Source: Salinisphaera sp052044135
GTDB taxonomy: Bacteria; Pseudomonadota; Gammaproteobacteria; Nevskiales; Salinisphaeraceae
Assembly: GCF_052044135.1 (NCBI RefSeq)
Contig: NZ_JBQDYF010000004.1
Span: 1-64,000 of the forward strand
Reading direction: 5' to 3'
DNA length: 64,000 nt
The position numbers and the translations under genes are program-made. The notes beneath the pieces were generated by a model. That model was not told the DNA's origin, did not search any database, and saw nothing but the letters and a program-made list of their open reading frames with translations. The first letter of the stretch is position 1, and each line of letters starts with the position of its first letter. This document shows, piece after piece, positions 6,642 through 15,769 of this stretch.

Positions 6642-9146
6642 ATGTTCGGACTGATTACGGCGCTGATTCTCATCGGTCTGTATTGGACCCTGTTGTATCG
6701 CGGTATATCGCTGGCCATGCTTACGCTTATCACGGCTGGCGTGTTGGCGGCGTATTGGGCGCTGGGCTTCTATGGCCTCACCGGGCTGGCTATCGCCGCG
6801 GTGTTGTTCGCCATCCCGGCGCTCGTGTTCAATCTGATACCACTACGCCGCGCCCTGATGAGTCGGCCGCTCTATGGCGTGTTCCGGCGCATTCTTCCGG
6901 AAATGGGGGCCACCGAGAAAGAAGCCATCGAAGCCGGCCAGGTCTGGTGGGAAGGCGAGATGTTCCGCGGCCGGCCGGACTGGAAGCAGTTGCTCGAGTT
7001 CAAACTCACGACGCTCACCGAGGCCGAACAGGCGTTTCTCGACAACGAAACCGAACAACTCTGCGCCATGATCGACGACTGGGAGGTCAATTTCGAACTC
7101 AAGGACCTGCCCGACCCTGTCTGGGACTATATACGCAACAACCGCTTCTTTGCGATGCTCATTCCCAAGGCGCACGGTGGATTGGGCTTTTCGGCTTACG
7201 CGCAATCCTGCGTGGTGGCCAAGATCGCCACGCGTTCGCTCACGGCCGCGGTTACGGTCATGGTGCCGAACTCGCTCGGCCCCGGAGAGCTACTGGTGCA
7301 CTACGGCACGAAGGCGCAACAGGAAAAATGGCTGCCGGGCCTGGCCGGCGGCCGCGAGCTGCCGTGCTTCGCGCTCACCGGTGTCGAAGTGGGCTCCGAC
7401 GCCACCCAGATGCCCGATACCGGCATCGTCACGAAGCGCACGATCGACGGCGAGGACGTGCTCGGGTTGAGCCTGACCTTCAACAAGCGCTACATCACGC
7501 TGGCGCCGGTGGCGACCGTCATGGGCCTGGCTTTCAAGCTCAAGGATCCGGACGGCCTGCTGGGCGATCCGGACACGGTCGACTACGGCATCACCTGCGC
7601 GCTGCTGCCGACGGATACGCCGGGGGTCGAGATCGGCCGCCGGCATTATCCGGGCGCGGTGTTCATGAACGGCCCGATTCACGGCAAGGACGTGTTCGTG
7701 CCGATCGACGCCATCATCGGCGGCCCGGCGCAGGCCGGCAAGGGCTGGCGCATGCTGGTGGAGTGCCTGTCGGCCGGGCGCGGTATTTCGCTGCCGGCAC
7801 TGTCGACCGCTACCGGCAAGGGCATGTACGGCATCACCGCGGCGTACGCGCGCATCCGGCGCCAGTTCGGCACCGAGATCGGCAACTTCGAGGGGGTGCG
7901 CGAAGGCCTCGGCGTGATCGGCGGCTATGCCTATATCCTGGAAAACGTACGCAATCTCACTGCTTCCGGCGTGGATCACTGCACACCCAGCGTGGTCACG
8001 GCCATGATCAAGTATCACTCGACCGAGATGATGCGCACGGTCATCAACCATGCCATGGACATCCATTCCGGGCGCGGCATCATCATGGGCCCGCGCAACT
8101 ATCTGGCGGCGGCCTATCAGGCGCTGCCGGTGGCGATCACGGTCGAAGGCGCCAACGTGATGACGCGCAGCCTGATGATCTTCGGCCAGGGCGCGATCCG
8201 CTGCCATCCCTACGTACTGTCGGAGATGGAGGCGGCGCACAATCCGGACTTCAAGGCCGGCCTGCGCACGTTCGACCGGTTGCTGTTTTCGCACATCGGT
8301 TATTCGATCAACCGCATGGTGCGCGCGTTCACGCTGGGCCTGACCGGCGCGCGCCTGGCGAAGGCGCCGGTCGACAACGCGATGAGCGATTACTATCGTC
8401 ATCTGGAGCGCTTCTCGGCCGCGCTGGCGTTCTCGTCCGATGTCGCCATGGGCAGTCTGGGCGGCGCGCTCAAGCTCAGGGAATCGACCTCGGCGCGTCT
8501 GGGCGATGTGTTGTCGCATCTGTACATGGCCTCGGCCACGCTCAAGGGCTTCGAGGAACATGGCGCCACCGCGGAAGACACGGTACATGCCACCTGGGCC
8601 ATGGCGTATCATCTGCATGCCATCGAGACCGCGTTTCACGATTTCGTGCGCAACTATCCGATCACCGCGCTGCGCCCGCTGCTTTCGGTGGTCGCCCTGC
8701 CAACCGGCCGTCGTTTTTCCGGGCCGAGCGATACCCTGAACGGCCGGCTTTGCGACATGATGTCGGCTATGAAACTCGATTCGGCTTTCGGCAAACGCAT
8801 GAGCTACGACATATACGTCGGCCGCGGCGAGAATGACCCGATCGGCCGGCTGATGGCCGCCTACGACAAGCTCCGGGAAGTCGACCCGTTCTATGGCGAT
8901 TTCCTGCGCGGCGTCAAACACGGCGAGATCGCGGGCGCGACCGTTGAAGCGCAACTTCAGGACGCCGTCTCCCAGGGGCGTCTCGACGCGCAGCAGGCCG
9001 ACCGGATTCGGGAATACGACAGGCGGCGCTATGACGTGTTGCTGACCGACGATTTCTCCAAGGAATATCTGTTCAATCCGCATTCCGAGGACGCGCGGCG
9101 TGCCGAGGCCGAGGCATCCGCATCCGGGTGGCGCAAGGTGTCATGA
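6642..9146 (+). CDS. fadE: FadE-type acyl-CoA dehydrogenase
   Basis: An 834-residue protein close to the length of E. coli FadE (814), which does the first oxidation step of fatty acid degradation with FAD. Two N-terminal hydrophobic segments (about residues 1-60) anchor it to the membrane, as in FadE. The acyl-CoA dehydrogenase core follows: PKAHGGLGFSAYAQS near 177, the FALTGVEVGSDA substrate/FAD motif near 245, and a C-terminal domain with ATLKGFEEHGA near 630. ATG 6642 is chosen over 6603 because GCGAGGTTG lies just upstream. Its stop overlaps the next ATG (ATGA), starting a coupled run of four lipid genes. Confidence 0.92.
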   Translation: MFGLITALILIGLYWTLLYRGISLAMLTLITAGVLAAYWALGFYGLTGLAIAAVLFAIPALVFNLIPLRRALMSRPLYGVFRRILPEMGATEKEAIEAGQVWWEGEMFRGRPDWKQLLEFKLTTLTEAEQAFLDNETEQLCAMIDDWEVNFELKDLPDPVWDYIRNNRFFAMLIPKAHGGLGFSAYAQSCVVAKIATRSLTAAVTVMVPNSLGPGELLVHYGTKAQQEKWLPGLAGGRELPCFALTGVEVGSDATQMPDTGIVTKRTIDGEDVLGLSLTFNKRYITLAPVATVMGLAFKLKDPDGLLGDPDTVDYGITCALLPTDTPGVEIGRRHYPGAVFMNGPIHGKDVFVPIDAIIGGPAQAGKGWRMLVECLSAGRGISLPALSTATGKGMYGITAAYARIRRQFGTEIGNFEGVREGLGVIGGYAYILENVRNLTASGVDHCTPSVVTAMIKYHSTEMMRTVINHAMDIHSGRGIIMGPRNYLAAAYQALPVAITVEGANVMTRSLMIFGQGAIRCHPYVLSEMEAAHNPDFKAGLRTFDRLLFSHIGYSINRMVRAFTLGLTGARLAKAPVDNAMSDYYRHLERFSAALAFSSDVAMGSLGGALKLRESTSARLGDVLSHLYMASATLKGFEEHGATAEDTVHATWAMAYHLHAIETAFHDFVRNYPITALRPLLSVVALPTGRRFSGPSDTLNGRLCDMMSAMKLDSAFGKRMSYDIYVGRGENDPIGRLMAAYDKLREVDPFYGDFLRGVKHGEIAGATVEAQLQDAVSQGRLDAQQADRIREYDRRRYDVLLTDDFSKEYLFNPHSEDARRAEAEASASGWRKVS

Positions 9147-10408
9147 ATTTCTCGTTGCCCGGAACGCGCCGCATCGCCCTCGAAGGCAGCCCCGCCGATC
9201 TCGTTCGTATCGACCGGGCGGCCGAAGTCGCCCCGGCCGAGGCCGGTCTGAGCGAGTCCGCCGTGGCAGCGATCGCCTCGGCCATGCTCGACGACATGTT
9301 CGCCACCCGGGTGTATCCGGCGGTGATCTTCTGCCTGCGCCGACACGGGCGCATCGTGCTCAATCGCTCGACCGGCTATGCACGGGGCCTGGCGCCCGAC
9401 CGCCCGCTGGCGCCCGGTGCGCGCATCGCCCAGCCGGATACCCCGGTGTGCCTGTTCTCGGCCAGCAAGGCCGTGATCGCCCTGCTGACGCACAAACTGG
9501 CCGAGGAGGGCGGCATCGACCTGGACCGGCCGGTGGCGCATTATCTGCCGGCCTTTGCCGCGCAGGGCAAGTCGCGTACCACGATTGCCCAGGTGCTTGC
9601 CCATCAGGGCGGTTTCCCGCGCTTTGCCGCCGGCGATCGCGGCCCCGAGGTGCTCACGGACTGGGACGCGTGCATCGAGCGCATCTGCGCGACGCCGGCC
9701 GAGGCCGGCGGGCGGCGGCTGGCATACCATGCCTTTACCGGCGGCTTCATTCTCGGCGAGATCATCCGCCGCGTGACCGATGCCCCGGTCACCGATTATC
9801 TCGATGCCAAGCTGCGCAAGCCGCTCGGCATGCGCTACTTCACCTACGGTCTGGATGGCCGGTCGCGCTCGCGCGTGGCCGAGAACCATGTCGCCGGTCA
9901 GCCGGTGCGCTGGCCGTTCTCGCGCTGGGCCGAGGAGGCGCTGTCGCTGCCGTTCGAGGACGTGGTGGATGTCTCCAATCGCGATTTCTTCATGGACGCG
10001 GTGATACCGTCGGGCAACCTGTATGCAACCGCCGAGGAGCTGTCGCGCTTCTATCAGATGCTGCTCGATGGCGGTGTGTATCAGGGCCAGCGCCTGTTCG
10101 AGGCTGCCACGTTGGCTCGTGCCATCCGGCCGGCGTCGAACCCGACACTCGATCGCACGCTGAAGATTCCCATGCGCTACAGCGAAGGGCTCATGCTCGG
10201 CATGAACCCGCTCGGCTTGTACGGCCCGATGTGCGGTTCGGCTTATGGCCATCTCGGCTTCATGAACATTCTCGGCTGGGCCGATCCGGCGCGCGGCCTG
10301 TCGGCGGCCCTGATGACCACGGGCAAGGCGATTCTCGGCGGGCATCTGGTCACCTTCATGCGCAGTCTGGGCGTGCTCAATCATCATTGCGGCGGGTTGC
10401 GGGCATGA
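9143..10408 (+). CDS. Beta-lactamase-fold serine esterase (EstB/class C type)
   Basis: A 421-residue serine hydrolase of the class C beta-lactamase/EstB family. The nucleophile tetrad SASK (SxxK) is at about residues 105-108 in VCLFSASKAV. A Tyr in YHAFTGGFILGEI at about 195 stands where the YxN motif falls. GHLGFMNILGWADP near 370 corresponds to the third motif region. No signal peptide is seen, so it is probably an intracellular esterase and not a beta-lactamase. The ATG overlaps the fadE stop (ATGA), and its own stop overlaps the next gene in the same way, so it is translationally coupled to lipid oxidation. The substrate is likely a fatty ester, by context. Confidence 0.82.
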   Translation: MNFSLPGTRRIALEGSPADLVRIDRAAEVAPAEAGLSESAVAAIASAMLDDMFATRVYPAVIFCLRRHGRIVLNRSTGYARGLAPDRPLAPGARIAQPDTPVCLFSASKAVIALLTHKLAEEGGIDLDRPVAHYLPAFAAQGKSRTTIAQVLAHQGGFPRFAAGDRGPEVLTDWDACIERICATPAEAGGRRLAYHAFTGGFILGEIIRRVTDAPVTDYLDAKLRKPLGMRYFTYGLDGRSRSRVAENHVAGQPVRWPFSRWAEEALSLPFEDVVDVSNRDFFMDAVIPSGNLYATAEELSRFYQMLLDGGVYQGQRLFEAATLARAIRPASNPTLDRTLKIPMRYSEGLMLGMNPLGLYGPMCGSAYGHLGFMNILGWADPARGLSAALMTTGKAILGGHLVTFMRSLGVLNHHCGGLRA

Positions 10409-11610
10409 ATACGCCGCGCCACACCACCACGGGATACGGCGTCTGGCTGCGCGGCGGCGTGGCCGGGGCGGCCGATGTCTATGTCGGCACGGTGGATCTG
10501 GTCGAAAACGTGCATCGCACGATCGCCGACACCGGTGCGGCCGTGAACCCGGTGGTATGGCCCGAGCGCGCGATCAGCGGCATCGCCTATGCCGGCGTGC
10601 GCGGTATCGGTCGCGCCAGCTTCGCTTCCGCCCGCGGCCTCGCCGGTCTGACGCGAGGCGTCATGCCGGACGATAGCGACACCGGCGGCGCGCTGCTGGC
10701 CCTGCGCAGCGCGCTCAATGGGGCCGTCGGCGATCATCTGGCCGCCCGTGGCAACGAATTGGCCCTGCCGATGGTTTTTGTCGGTGCGGCCGGGCGGACG
10801 CTTGCAAACGACGACCCGCGCGGCCTCGGCGAGATGGCGAATCGCCGCCGGCTCGTGCTGCTGGTGCACGGGCTCGGCATGAACGATCGCCAATGGCGCC
10901 AAGGCGCGAATCCGGATTTCGGTGAGCGTCTGGCCGTCGACCATGGCTATGCGGCGCTTCGGCTGCGCTACAACTCCGGCCGCGATATCGCCATCAACGG
11001 CACCGAACTGGCGGCGCGCCTCGAACGCCTGGTCGCGGCCTGGCCCGCGCCGCTCGAGCGCCTGACCGCCGTCGGCCACAGCATGGGCGGTCTGGTGTTG
11101 CGCGCGGCACTCGAAGCCGGGCGCGCCGCGGGCCATCGCTGGCCCGACCTGCTGGCCGATTTGATCTGTCTGGGCTCGCCGCACCGCGGCGCACCCCTCG
11201 AGCGGCTCGGCGAATCGCTCAACCGCGGTCTGACATGGTCGCGCTATACGCGTGCTTTTCATGTCATCGGCGATGCCCGCAGCGCCGGGGTCAAGAATCT
11301 GCGTCATGGCCTGCCGCCGGCAAGCCGCTCGCAGGCCGGTCCGCCCGGCTGTTTTCTGGTCGCGGCCTCGCTCGGGCGTTCCGACGAAGACCCGGTCGGC
11401 CGCGTGCTCGGCGATCTGCTGGTGCCGGTCGACAGTGCCTTCGATCATCCGCGCGCGCTGCGGAAGGCGGACGTCGACGGCTGCGTGTTCTACGGCATGA
11501 CGCATTTCGCGCTGATTCATCATGCGGATGTGTATGTGGCGATCCGGGAATGGCTGGCGCCGCGGCTGGGCGAGCCCGTGCGCCGTCGCACCGACCCAGC
11601 GAGGAGATGA
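10405..11610 (+). CDS. Alpha/beta hydrolase, lipase-like
   Basis: A 401-residue hydrolase. The oxyanion-hole motif LLVHGLGMNDRQW is near residue 152. The nucleophile elbow GHSMGGLVLRAALE is near 223, a short LICLGSPHRGAPLE follows near 252, and a late His (FALIHHADVY) near 370 is the likely catalytic His. GSPHRGAP is typical of triacylglycerol lipases and PGAP1-like hydrolases. The first 120 residues are helical and unassigned. No signal peptide is seen. It is coupled by ATGA overlap to the esterase gene before it and lies two bases from the ACBP gene, which supports a role in releasing fatty acids from stored or imported lipid. Confidence 0.82.
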   Translation: MNTPRHTTTGYGVWLRGGVAGAADVYVGTVDLVENVHRTIADTGAAVNPVVWPERAISGIAYAGVRGIGRASFASARGLAGLTRGVMPDDSDTGGALLALRSALNGAVGDHLAARGNELALPMVFVGAAGRTLANDDPRGLGEMANRRRLVLLVHGLGMNDRQWRQGANPDFGERLAVDHGYAALRLRYNSGRDIAINGTELAARLERLVAAWPAPLERLTAVGHSMGGLVLRAALEAGRAAGHRWPDLLADLICLGSPHRGAPLERLGESLNRGLTWSRYTRAFHVIGDARSAGVKNLRHGLPPASRSQAGPPGCFLVAASLGRSDEDPVGRVLGDLLVPVDSAFDHPRALRKADVDGCVFYGMTHFALIHHADVYVAIREWLAPRLGEPVRRRTDPARR

Positions 11611-11612
11611 CG

Positions 11613-11891
11613 ATGTCCGATATCAAGAAAGGTTTCGACGAGGCCGTCGACAAGGTGCGCAACGCGCCCGCGGACGGCGAATCCAAACCCTCGCAAGCTT
11701 TTCAGCTGAAAATGTATGGTTTGTATCGCCAGGCCGTCGACGGCGATGTGACCGGCAAGAAGCCGAGCCTGATCAACCCGGGCGCACGCTACAAGTGGCA
11801 GGCCTGGAAAGACAATGAAGGCATGAGCCGCGAGGATGCGATGGCGGCGTACGTCGCCGAGGTCGACAAGATCGAGGCCGAATACTCCTGA
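11613..11891 (+). CDS. Acyl-CoA-binding protein (ACBP)
   Basis: A 92-residue protein of the ACBP family, close to the usual 86-92 residues. Family motifs are LKMYGLYRQAVDGDV (residues 33-47), GARYKWQAWKDNEGMSREDA (57-76) and the closing YVAEVDKIEAEY. These small four-helix proteins bind long-chain acyl-CoA in the cytosol and carry it between enzymes. The family is general in eukaryotes but patchy in bacteria. GAGGAGATGACG just before ATG 11613 supplies the ribosome binding site. It ends the fadE-esterase-hydrolase run, so an acyl-CoA carrier is made with the enzymes that produce and use acyl-CoA. Confidence 0.92.
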   Translation: MSDIKKGFDEAVDKVRNAPADGESKPSQAFQLKMYGLYRQAVDGDVTGKKPSLINPGARYKWQAWKDNEGMSREDAMAAYVAEVDKIEAEYS

Positions 11892-11910
11892 CAGCCACGC
11901 CTGACGACAT

Positions 11911-11934
11911 GCCGCGCGTTGGGCGACGCGCGGC
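11911..11934 (+). terminator. Hairpin after the ACBP gene
   Basis: GCCGCGCG-N8-CGCGCGGC forms an 8-bp GC stem 20 bases after the ACBP stop. There is no T-run after it, so it may stabilise the mRNA end or act only as a weak terminator. Confidence 0.35.
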
Positions 11935-12017
11935 GTGCGTACTATATTCGACCGACGGAACGGCCCCGATCGATCGCGGCCCGGCCGGCGCGATCAGAAC
12001 CACAGGACGATTTCTCG

Positions 12018-13382
12018 ATGAGCGACTATCTGGTCAACGCAGCCTCGAAACCGACACTGCGCAAGTTCATGGCGGCGCTGGGTATTCCGACGCCAGTGCA
12101 GCTGGCGCGCGCCGAGGGCGCATATCAGGCGCGATTCCTCGACGGCCAGCGCGTGCTGTTCGGTGCCGCGCCCGGCGCGAGCGCCCGCGAGACGGTGAGT
12201 GCCGTGCTCGCCGATAGCGGCGCACGCGTCGATACCAGCGACAAGCCGCAGCCCGGTGAGCAAGACGTGTACGACGCGCTGGTGTTCGATGCCACGAACA
12301 TGAGCGGCACCGCCGATCTGAAGGCGTTGTACGCATTCTTTCATCCGGTCGCCCGCAAGCTCACCCAAAACGCGCGCGTGGTGGTACTCACCAGCCGTCC
12401 CGAGTCGATGGGGACCGTCGCGGCCGCCGCCGCGGCGCGCGCGGTTGAAGGCTTCACGCGCTCGTTCGCCAAGGAAATCGGCAAGTTCGGCTCTACGGTG
12501 AACCTGTTGTACGTGGAACCCGGCGCCGAACCGCGCATCGCGACACCGCTGCGGTTCTTTCTGTCGGACCATAGCGCCTTCGTGGATGGTCAGGCCCTGA
12601 CCGTCAGTGCCGGCGGCATCGTCCCCGCCGAGCCGCCGCAAACCCAGGCGCTGGCCGGCAAGACGGCGCTGGTCACCGGCGGGGCGCGCGGCATCGGTGC
12701 GGCCACGGCGGCCCGGCTGGCCGCCGAAGGCGCGCATGTGGTGTGTCTGGATATTCCGCAGGACAAGGACACGCTGGAGCAAACGGTGGCCGAGTTCGGC
12801 GGCACCGCGCTGGCTCTCGACATCACCGACGACAACGCGCCACGCCAGATCGCCGATTTCTTCAAGGACAAGTTCGACGGCGTGGACATCGTCATCCATA
12901 ACGCCGGCGTGACCCGCGACAAGACGCTGGCCAACATGCCCGAGCACTACTGGGACATGGTGCTGGCGATCAACCTGCAGGCCATTCTCGCGGTCGACGC
13001 GGTACTCATGGACGAACAGATCATCAACGAACACGGCCGCGTCGTGTGCCTGTGCTCGATCGGCGGCATCGCCGGCAATCGCGGCCAGACCAACTATGGC
13101 GCGACCAAGGCCGGCCTGATCGGCTTCGTCGAGCGCCGGGCCGATGCCCAGCGCGAGCGCGGGGTGACCGTCAACGCGGTCGCCCCCGGCTTCATCGAAA
13201 CCCGCATGACCGCCGAGATGCCGTTCGGCGTGCGCGAGGCCGGCCGCCGGCTCGCCTCGCTCGGCCAGGGCGGCACGCCCGGTGACGTGGCCGAAGCCAT
13301 CACCTTCCTGTGCACCCCCGGCGCTGGTGGCGTGTCGGGTAAAGTGCTGCGGGTCTGCGGGCAGAGCCTGATCGGCGCTTGA
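12018..13382 (+). CDS. High-molecular-weight 3-oxoacyl reductase (FabG4-like)
   Basis: A 454-residue two-domain short-chain dehydrogenase. The N-terminal half (1-210) is a degenerate Rossmann-like domain without cofactor motif. The C-terminal half is a full ketoreductase: TGGARGIGA near 218, NAG near 295, a Ser in CSIGGIAG, and YGATK near 360. This length and layout match the HMwFabG/FabG4 group, which reduces long 3-oxoacyl-CoA or -ACP with NADH or NADPH. ATG 12018 is chosen because the protein then begins SDYLVNAASKP, as in that group. It follows the lipid genes with its own upstream region and is closed by a terminator. Confidence 0.88.
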   Translation: MSDYLVNAASKPTLRKFMAALGIPTPVQLARAEGAYQARFLDGQRVLFGAAPGASARETVSAVLADSGARVDTSDKPQPGEQDVYDALVFDATNMSGTADLKALYAFFHPVARKLTQNARVVVLTSRPESMGTVAAAAAARAVEGFTRSFAKEIGKFGSTVNLLYVEPGAEPRIATPLRFFLSDHSAFVDGQALTVSAGGIVPAEPPQTQALAGKTALVTGGARGIGAATAARLAAEGAHVVCLDIPQDKDTLEQTVAEFGGTALALDITDDNAPRQIADFFKDKFDGVDIVIHNAGVTRDKTLANMPEHYWDMVLAINLQAILAVDAVLMDEQIINEHGRVVCLCSIGGIAGNRGQTNYGATKAGLIGFVERRADAQRERGVTVNAVAPGFIETRMTAEMPFGVREAGRRLASLGQGGTPGDVAEAITFLCTPGAGGVSGKVLRVCGQSLIGA

Positions 13383-13398
13383 GTCAGCAGACCCGAGA

Positions 13399-13431
13399 AG
13401 CCGGCGTGTCGCCCTGCGGCGCCGGCTTTTA
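13399..13431 (+). terminator. Rho-independent terminator after fabG
   Basis: AGCCGGCG (13399-13406) pairs with CGCCGGCT (13420-13427), followed by TTTT. It begins 17 bases after the fabG stop and ends at the stop codon of the convergent hydrolase gene. The T-run is on the plus strand only. Confidence 0.8.
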
Positions 13432-14310
13432 TCATCCCGGAAACTCGGTTGGCTCGTGTTCGGCGAGCCAGGCCGCGATCCGGGGCCAGATCTCGCGCCG
13501 GGCCGCTTTGGCCACGACGATGCCCGGGTGATCGTAATCGAGCTCGAAGCCGTGCGTGCGGCCGGCGACTTGAAACATTTTGTCGGCGCTCGCCATCGGT
13601 TCGATGAAGCGCCGGCAGCCGGCGCTCGGATCGACCCGGTCCGCCGCGCCGCTCATGGCCAGTACCGGGACGTGAATGCGCGCGAGTTCGGCGTCGAACC
13701 CGGCGGCATGCCGGCGCTCGACCCAGTCGCAGGCATCGAACACGGCAGCGGCGGGTTCGTCCACCGGGCCGAGGCCGGCGGCGCGCGCCGGCAGATGGCC
13801 GAGTATGCGCGCGATGGTCTTCGTCGCCAGATTGCCCGGCCGGTCGAGCATGCGTTTGCCGATGTGGTATTGGCTGGCGAGCAGCACCAGGCCGCCGACG
13901 GTCTCGGCCGGCAGCCCGGTAGCGAGCGCCCGGGCGGCCAGCACGCCGCCGAAGGAATGCCCGATCCAGAACGCCGGCTGGTCGTGGCTGCGGGCGATGC
14001 GGCGCGCGACCACCGGCAGATCGTGGGCCAGATGCTCGACCAGCCCGCAACGCCGGGTACAGCGCGGCGAGTCGGATAGCCCGCGCCGCTGGACGATCGT
14101 GACCGGATGGCCGGCCCGGGCGAGATAGGCAGCCAGACCGATCTCGCGCGCCGATAGCCAGAAGCGGCGATCGGTGAACATGCCGTGGACCAGGACCACG
14201 GGCGCGCCGTGGCGTTCGGCGGCGGCATCCACGCGCAGGATGCGAAACCTGCCGCCGTCGTCGCCATCGATATCCTCGATGGCAAGCGCGAGCGGCCGGG
14301 CGTCAGCCAC
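13432..14310 (-). CDS. Alpha/beta hydrolase
   Basis: A 292-residue cytoplasmic hydrolase. The HG oxyanion motif VVLVHGMFTDRRFW is near residue 38. The nucleophile elbow WIGHSFGGVLAAR (GHSFGG) is near 115. An Asp in LAMSGAADRVDPSAG lies near 223, and the catalytic His is in GRTHGFELDYDHPG near 255. This is a complete triad. The family covers esterases, lipases and PHA-type hydrolases, and the substrate cannot be told from sequence. Its start overlaps the end of the DUF3429 gene by 8 bp, so the two are co-transcribed with hemD upstream. Confidence 0.8.
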   Translation of the reverse strand: MADARPLALAIEDIDGDDGGRFRILRVDAAAERHGAPVVLVHGMFTDRRFWLSAREIGLAAYLARAGHPVTIVQRRGLSDSPRCTRRCGLVEHLAHDLPVVARRIARSHDQPAFWIGHSFGGVLAARALATGLPAETVGGLVLLASQYHIGKRMLDRPGNLATKTIARILGHLPARAAGLGPVDEPAAAVFDACDWVERRHAAGFDAELARIHVPVLAMSGAADRVDPSAGCRRFIEPMASADKMFQVAGRTHGFELDYDHPGIVVAKAARREIWPRIAAWLAEHEPTEFPG

Positions 14311-14749
14311 GCAGCACGCGCCAGCCGATCGCCACCATGCAGACGGCCACGATCAGCGTGATGAGACGGCGAAGCTGCAAAAAGCCGCGCCCCTGCCAGC
14401 CCTGGCGCGCGCCGTTTTCATCGGCCAGCCAGGCGATGACGAGCGCGGCCAGCAGCATGAAGAACGGCCACGGTTCGCTGATCAGCAGGGCCGGCCAGGC
14501 GATCAGCGCCGGTACCACCGCCAGCACCATGTCCTGTGGCGGTGCCTGTTTGGCGGCCAGCATGCGGCCCCATTGCACGCCGCCGGTGAACGACACGATG
14601 GTCGCGAGATACGCCAGCAGCCAGTGCAGTGCCGGTGCCGCCTGCCCGCCGGCATGGGCGAAGGCGTAATACACGCCGGCGGCGAAGGGCAGGACCGCGA
14701 GCGCGGTCAGCGCTGTGGCCAATGACAGGGCGGATACGGGACGCGCCAT
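14303..14749 (-). CDS. DUF3429 membrane protein
   Basis: A 148-residue inner-membrane protein with about four hydrophobic helices (roughly residues 8-30, 40-58, 75-105 with a break, and 125-145). FTGGVQWGRML near residue 54 is the signature I associate with DUF3429. No function is known for the family. It lies 19 bases downstream of hemD and overlaps the following hydrolase gene, which indicates one transcript. Confidence 0.75.
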   Translation of the reverse strand: MARPVSALSLATALTALAVLPFAAGVYYAFAHAGGQAAPALHWLLAYLATIVSFTGGVQWGRMLAAKQAPPQDMVLAVVPALIAWPALLISEPWPFFMLLAALVIAWLADENGARQGWQGRGFLQLRRLITLIVAVCMVAIGWRVLRG

Positions 14750-14768
14750 GGATACTCCTGGGTCGTAA

Positions 14769-15620
14769 CTACGCGGTCGGTGCGCGCTGGGCGAAATAGG
14801 CTTCGAGCCGGCGTACCAGCGGTTTCATGAAATAGTTGGATTCGGGCATCAGGTCAACCGTGACGCCATGCGCGGTCAGCGTCTCGGCGACCAGCGGGCC
14901 GACCGCGGCGACGCCGCAGCGCGCGAGTGCCGCGGCCAGTTCGGTCTCCCGCAGGCCGCGCTTGGCCACCTTGAACAGGCGCCGGACCTGCGGCGAGCTG
15001 GTGAAAGCCACGGCATCGAGCTGGTCGGCGGCGATGGCCGCGATGAATGCTGCCACCGCGGCGTTGTCGGCCTGGTCGGCATAGACATAAGGGGCCACGG
15101 GCAAGGCGATCGCGCCGTGCGCGGCCAGCGCCTCCATCAGCGGGGTGTTCGGGTCGGTACCGTAGCGTTGCACACCGACGCGGTGGCCGGCGAGATCCTG
15201 ACCGGACAATGCATCGATCACCCCGGCCGTGGTGGGCGCGGTGGCCGGCAGATCCGCGGCGATGCCATCAGCCTTGAGTTCGCGCACCGGCTTGGGCCCG
15301 CGGGTGATGGTGCGCGCCGCGGCCAGCGCCTGCCAGAAGCGCTGGCGGCGCTCCGGCCGATCGTCAGCGGCAAACGCGCGCAGCCGGCGGACGCCCTCGC
15401 CGGTCAGCCAGATCATGTCGTCCAGTCCGTGCTCGATCACGTCGTCGATCCAGGCCCGGATCGGCGCCGGGTCGGGGGCGTCGCGGATATCGACCAGCGG
15501 ACAGCGCGTGACCGTCGCGCCGCGGCGCTCGAGCATGTCGGCGAACAGATCGAGCTGGCGCGATTCGGGAACGCCGATACGGCGCCCGGACAGGGGGTGT
15601 GCGGGGTCGGGGTCGGCCAT
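14769..15620 (-). CDS. hemD: Uroporphyrinogen-III synthase
   Basis: A 283-residue protein with the two alternating alpha/beta domains of uroporphyrinogen-III synthase, which closes hydroxymethylbilane into the tetrapyrrole ring. Visible marks are IGVPESRQLDLFADMLERRG at the start, IWLTGEGVRRL near 69, VGVQRYGTDP near 148, FTSSPQVRRLF near 205, and AAVGPLVAETLTAHGV near 240. It is somewhat longer than E. coli HemD (246). HemC is not adjacent, so this may be a stand-alone or second copy. It heads a minus-strand run with DUF3429 and a hydrolase. Confidence 0.8.
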   Translation of the reverse strand: MADPDPAHPLSGRRIGVPESRQLDLFADMLERRGATVTRCPLVDIRDAPDPAPIRAWIDDVIEHGLDDMIWLTGEGVRRLRAFAADDRPERRQRFWQALAAARTITRGPKPVRELKADGIAADLPATAPTTAGVIDALSGQDLAGHRVGVQRYGTDPNTPLMEALAAHGAIALPVAPYVYADQADNAAVAAFIAAIAADQLDAVAFTSSPQVRRLFKVAKRGLRETELAAALARCGVAAVGPLVAETLTAHGVTVDLMPESNYFMKPLVRRLEAYFAQRAPTA

Positions 15621-15769
15621 GCGTGATTCCTCAACAGACTCTGCGATCGAGTTTAGGCCCTGTCGCGGTTTGATACGACAGCGGGGTGGGCGGGCGCAAC
15701 CGGCGCGGCCCCGATGTTGCGACTTTGCGGGGCGCGACGCACACTGACAGCGTGCATTGACAAGGTCGG

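Noticed and set aside
7290..9083. 597-residue minus-strand frame opposite fadE
   Set aside because: Antisense shadow of fadE: composition is Arg/His/Gln-rich and the plus-strand product is unmistakable.
9143..10408. Calling the SxxK enzyme a beta-lactamase
   Set aside because: No signal peptide, and it is translationally coupled to fadE; an intracellular esterase fits better.
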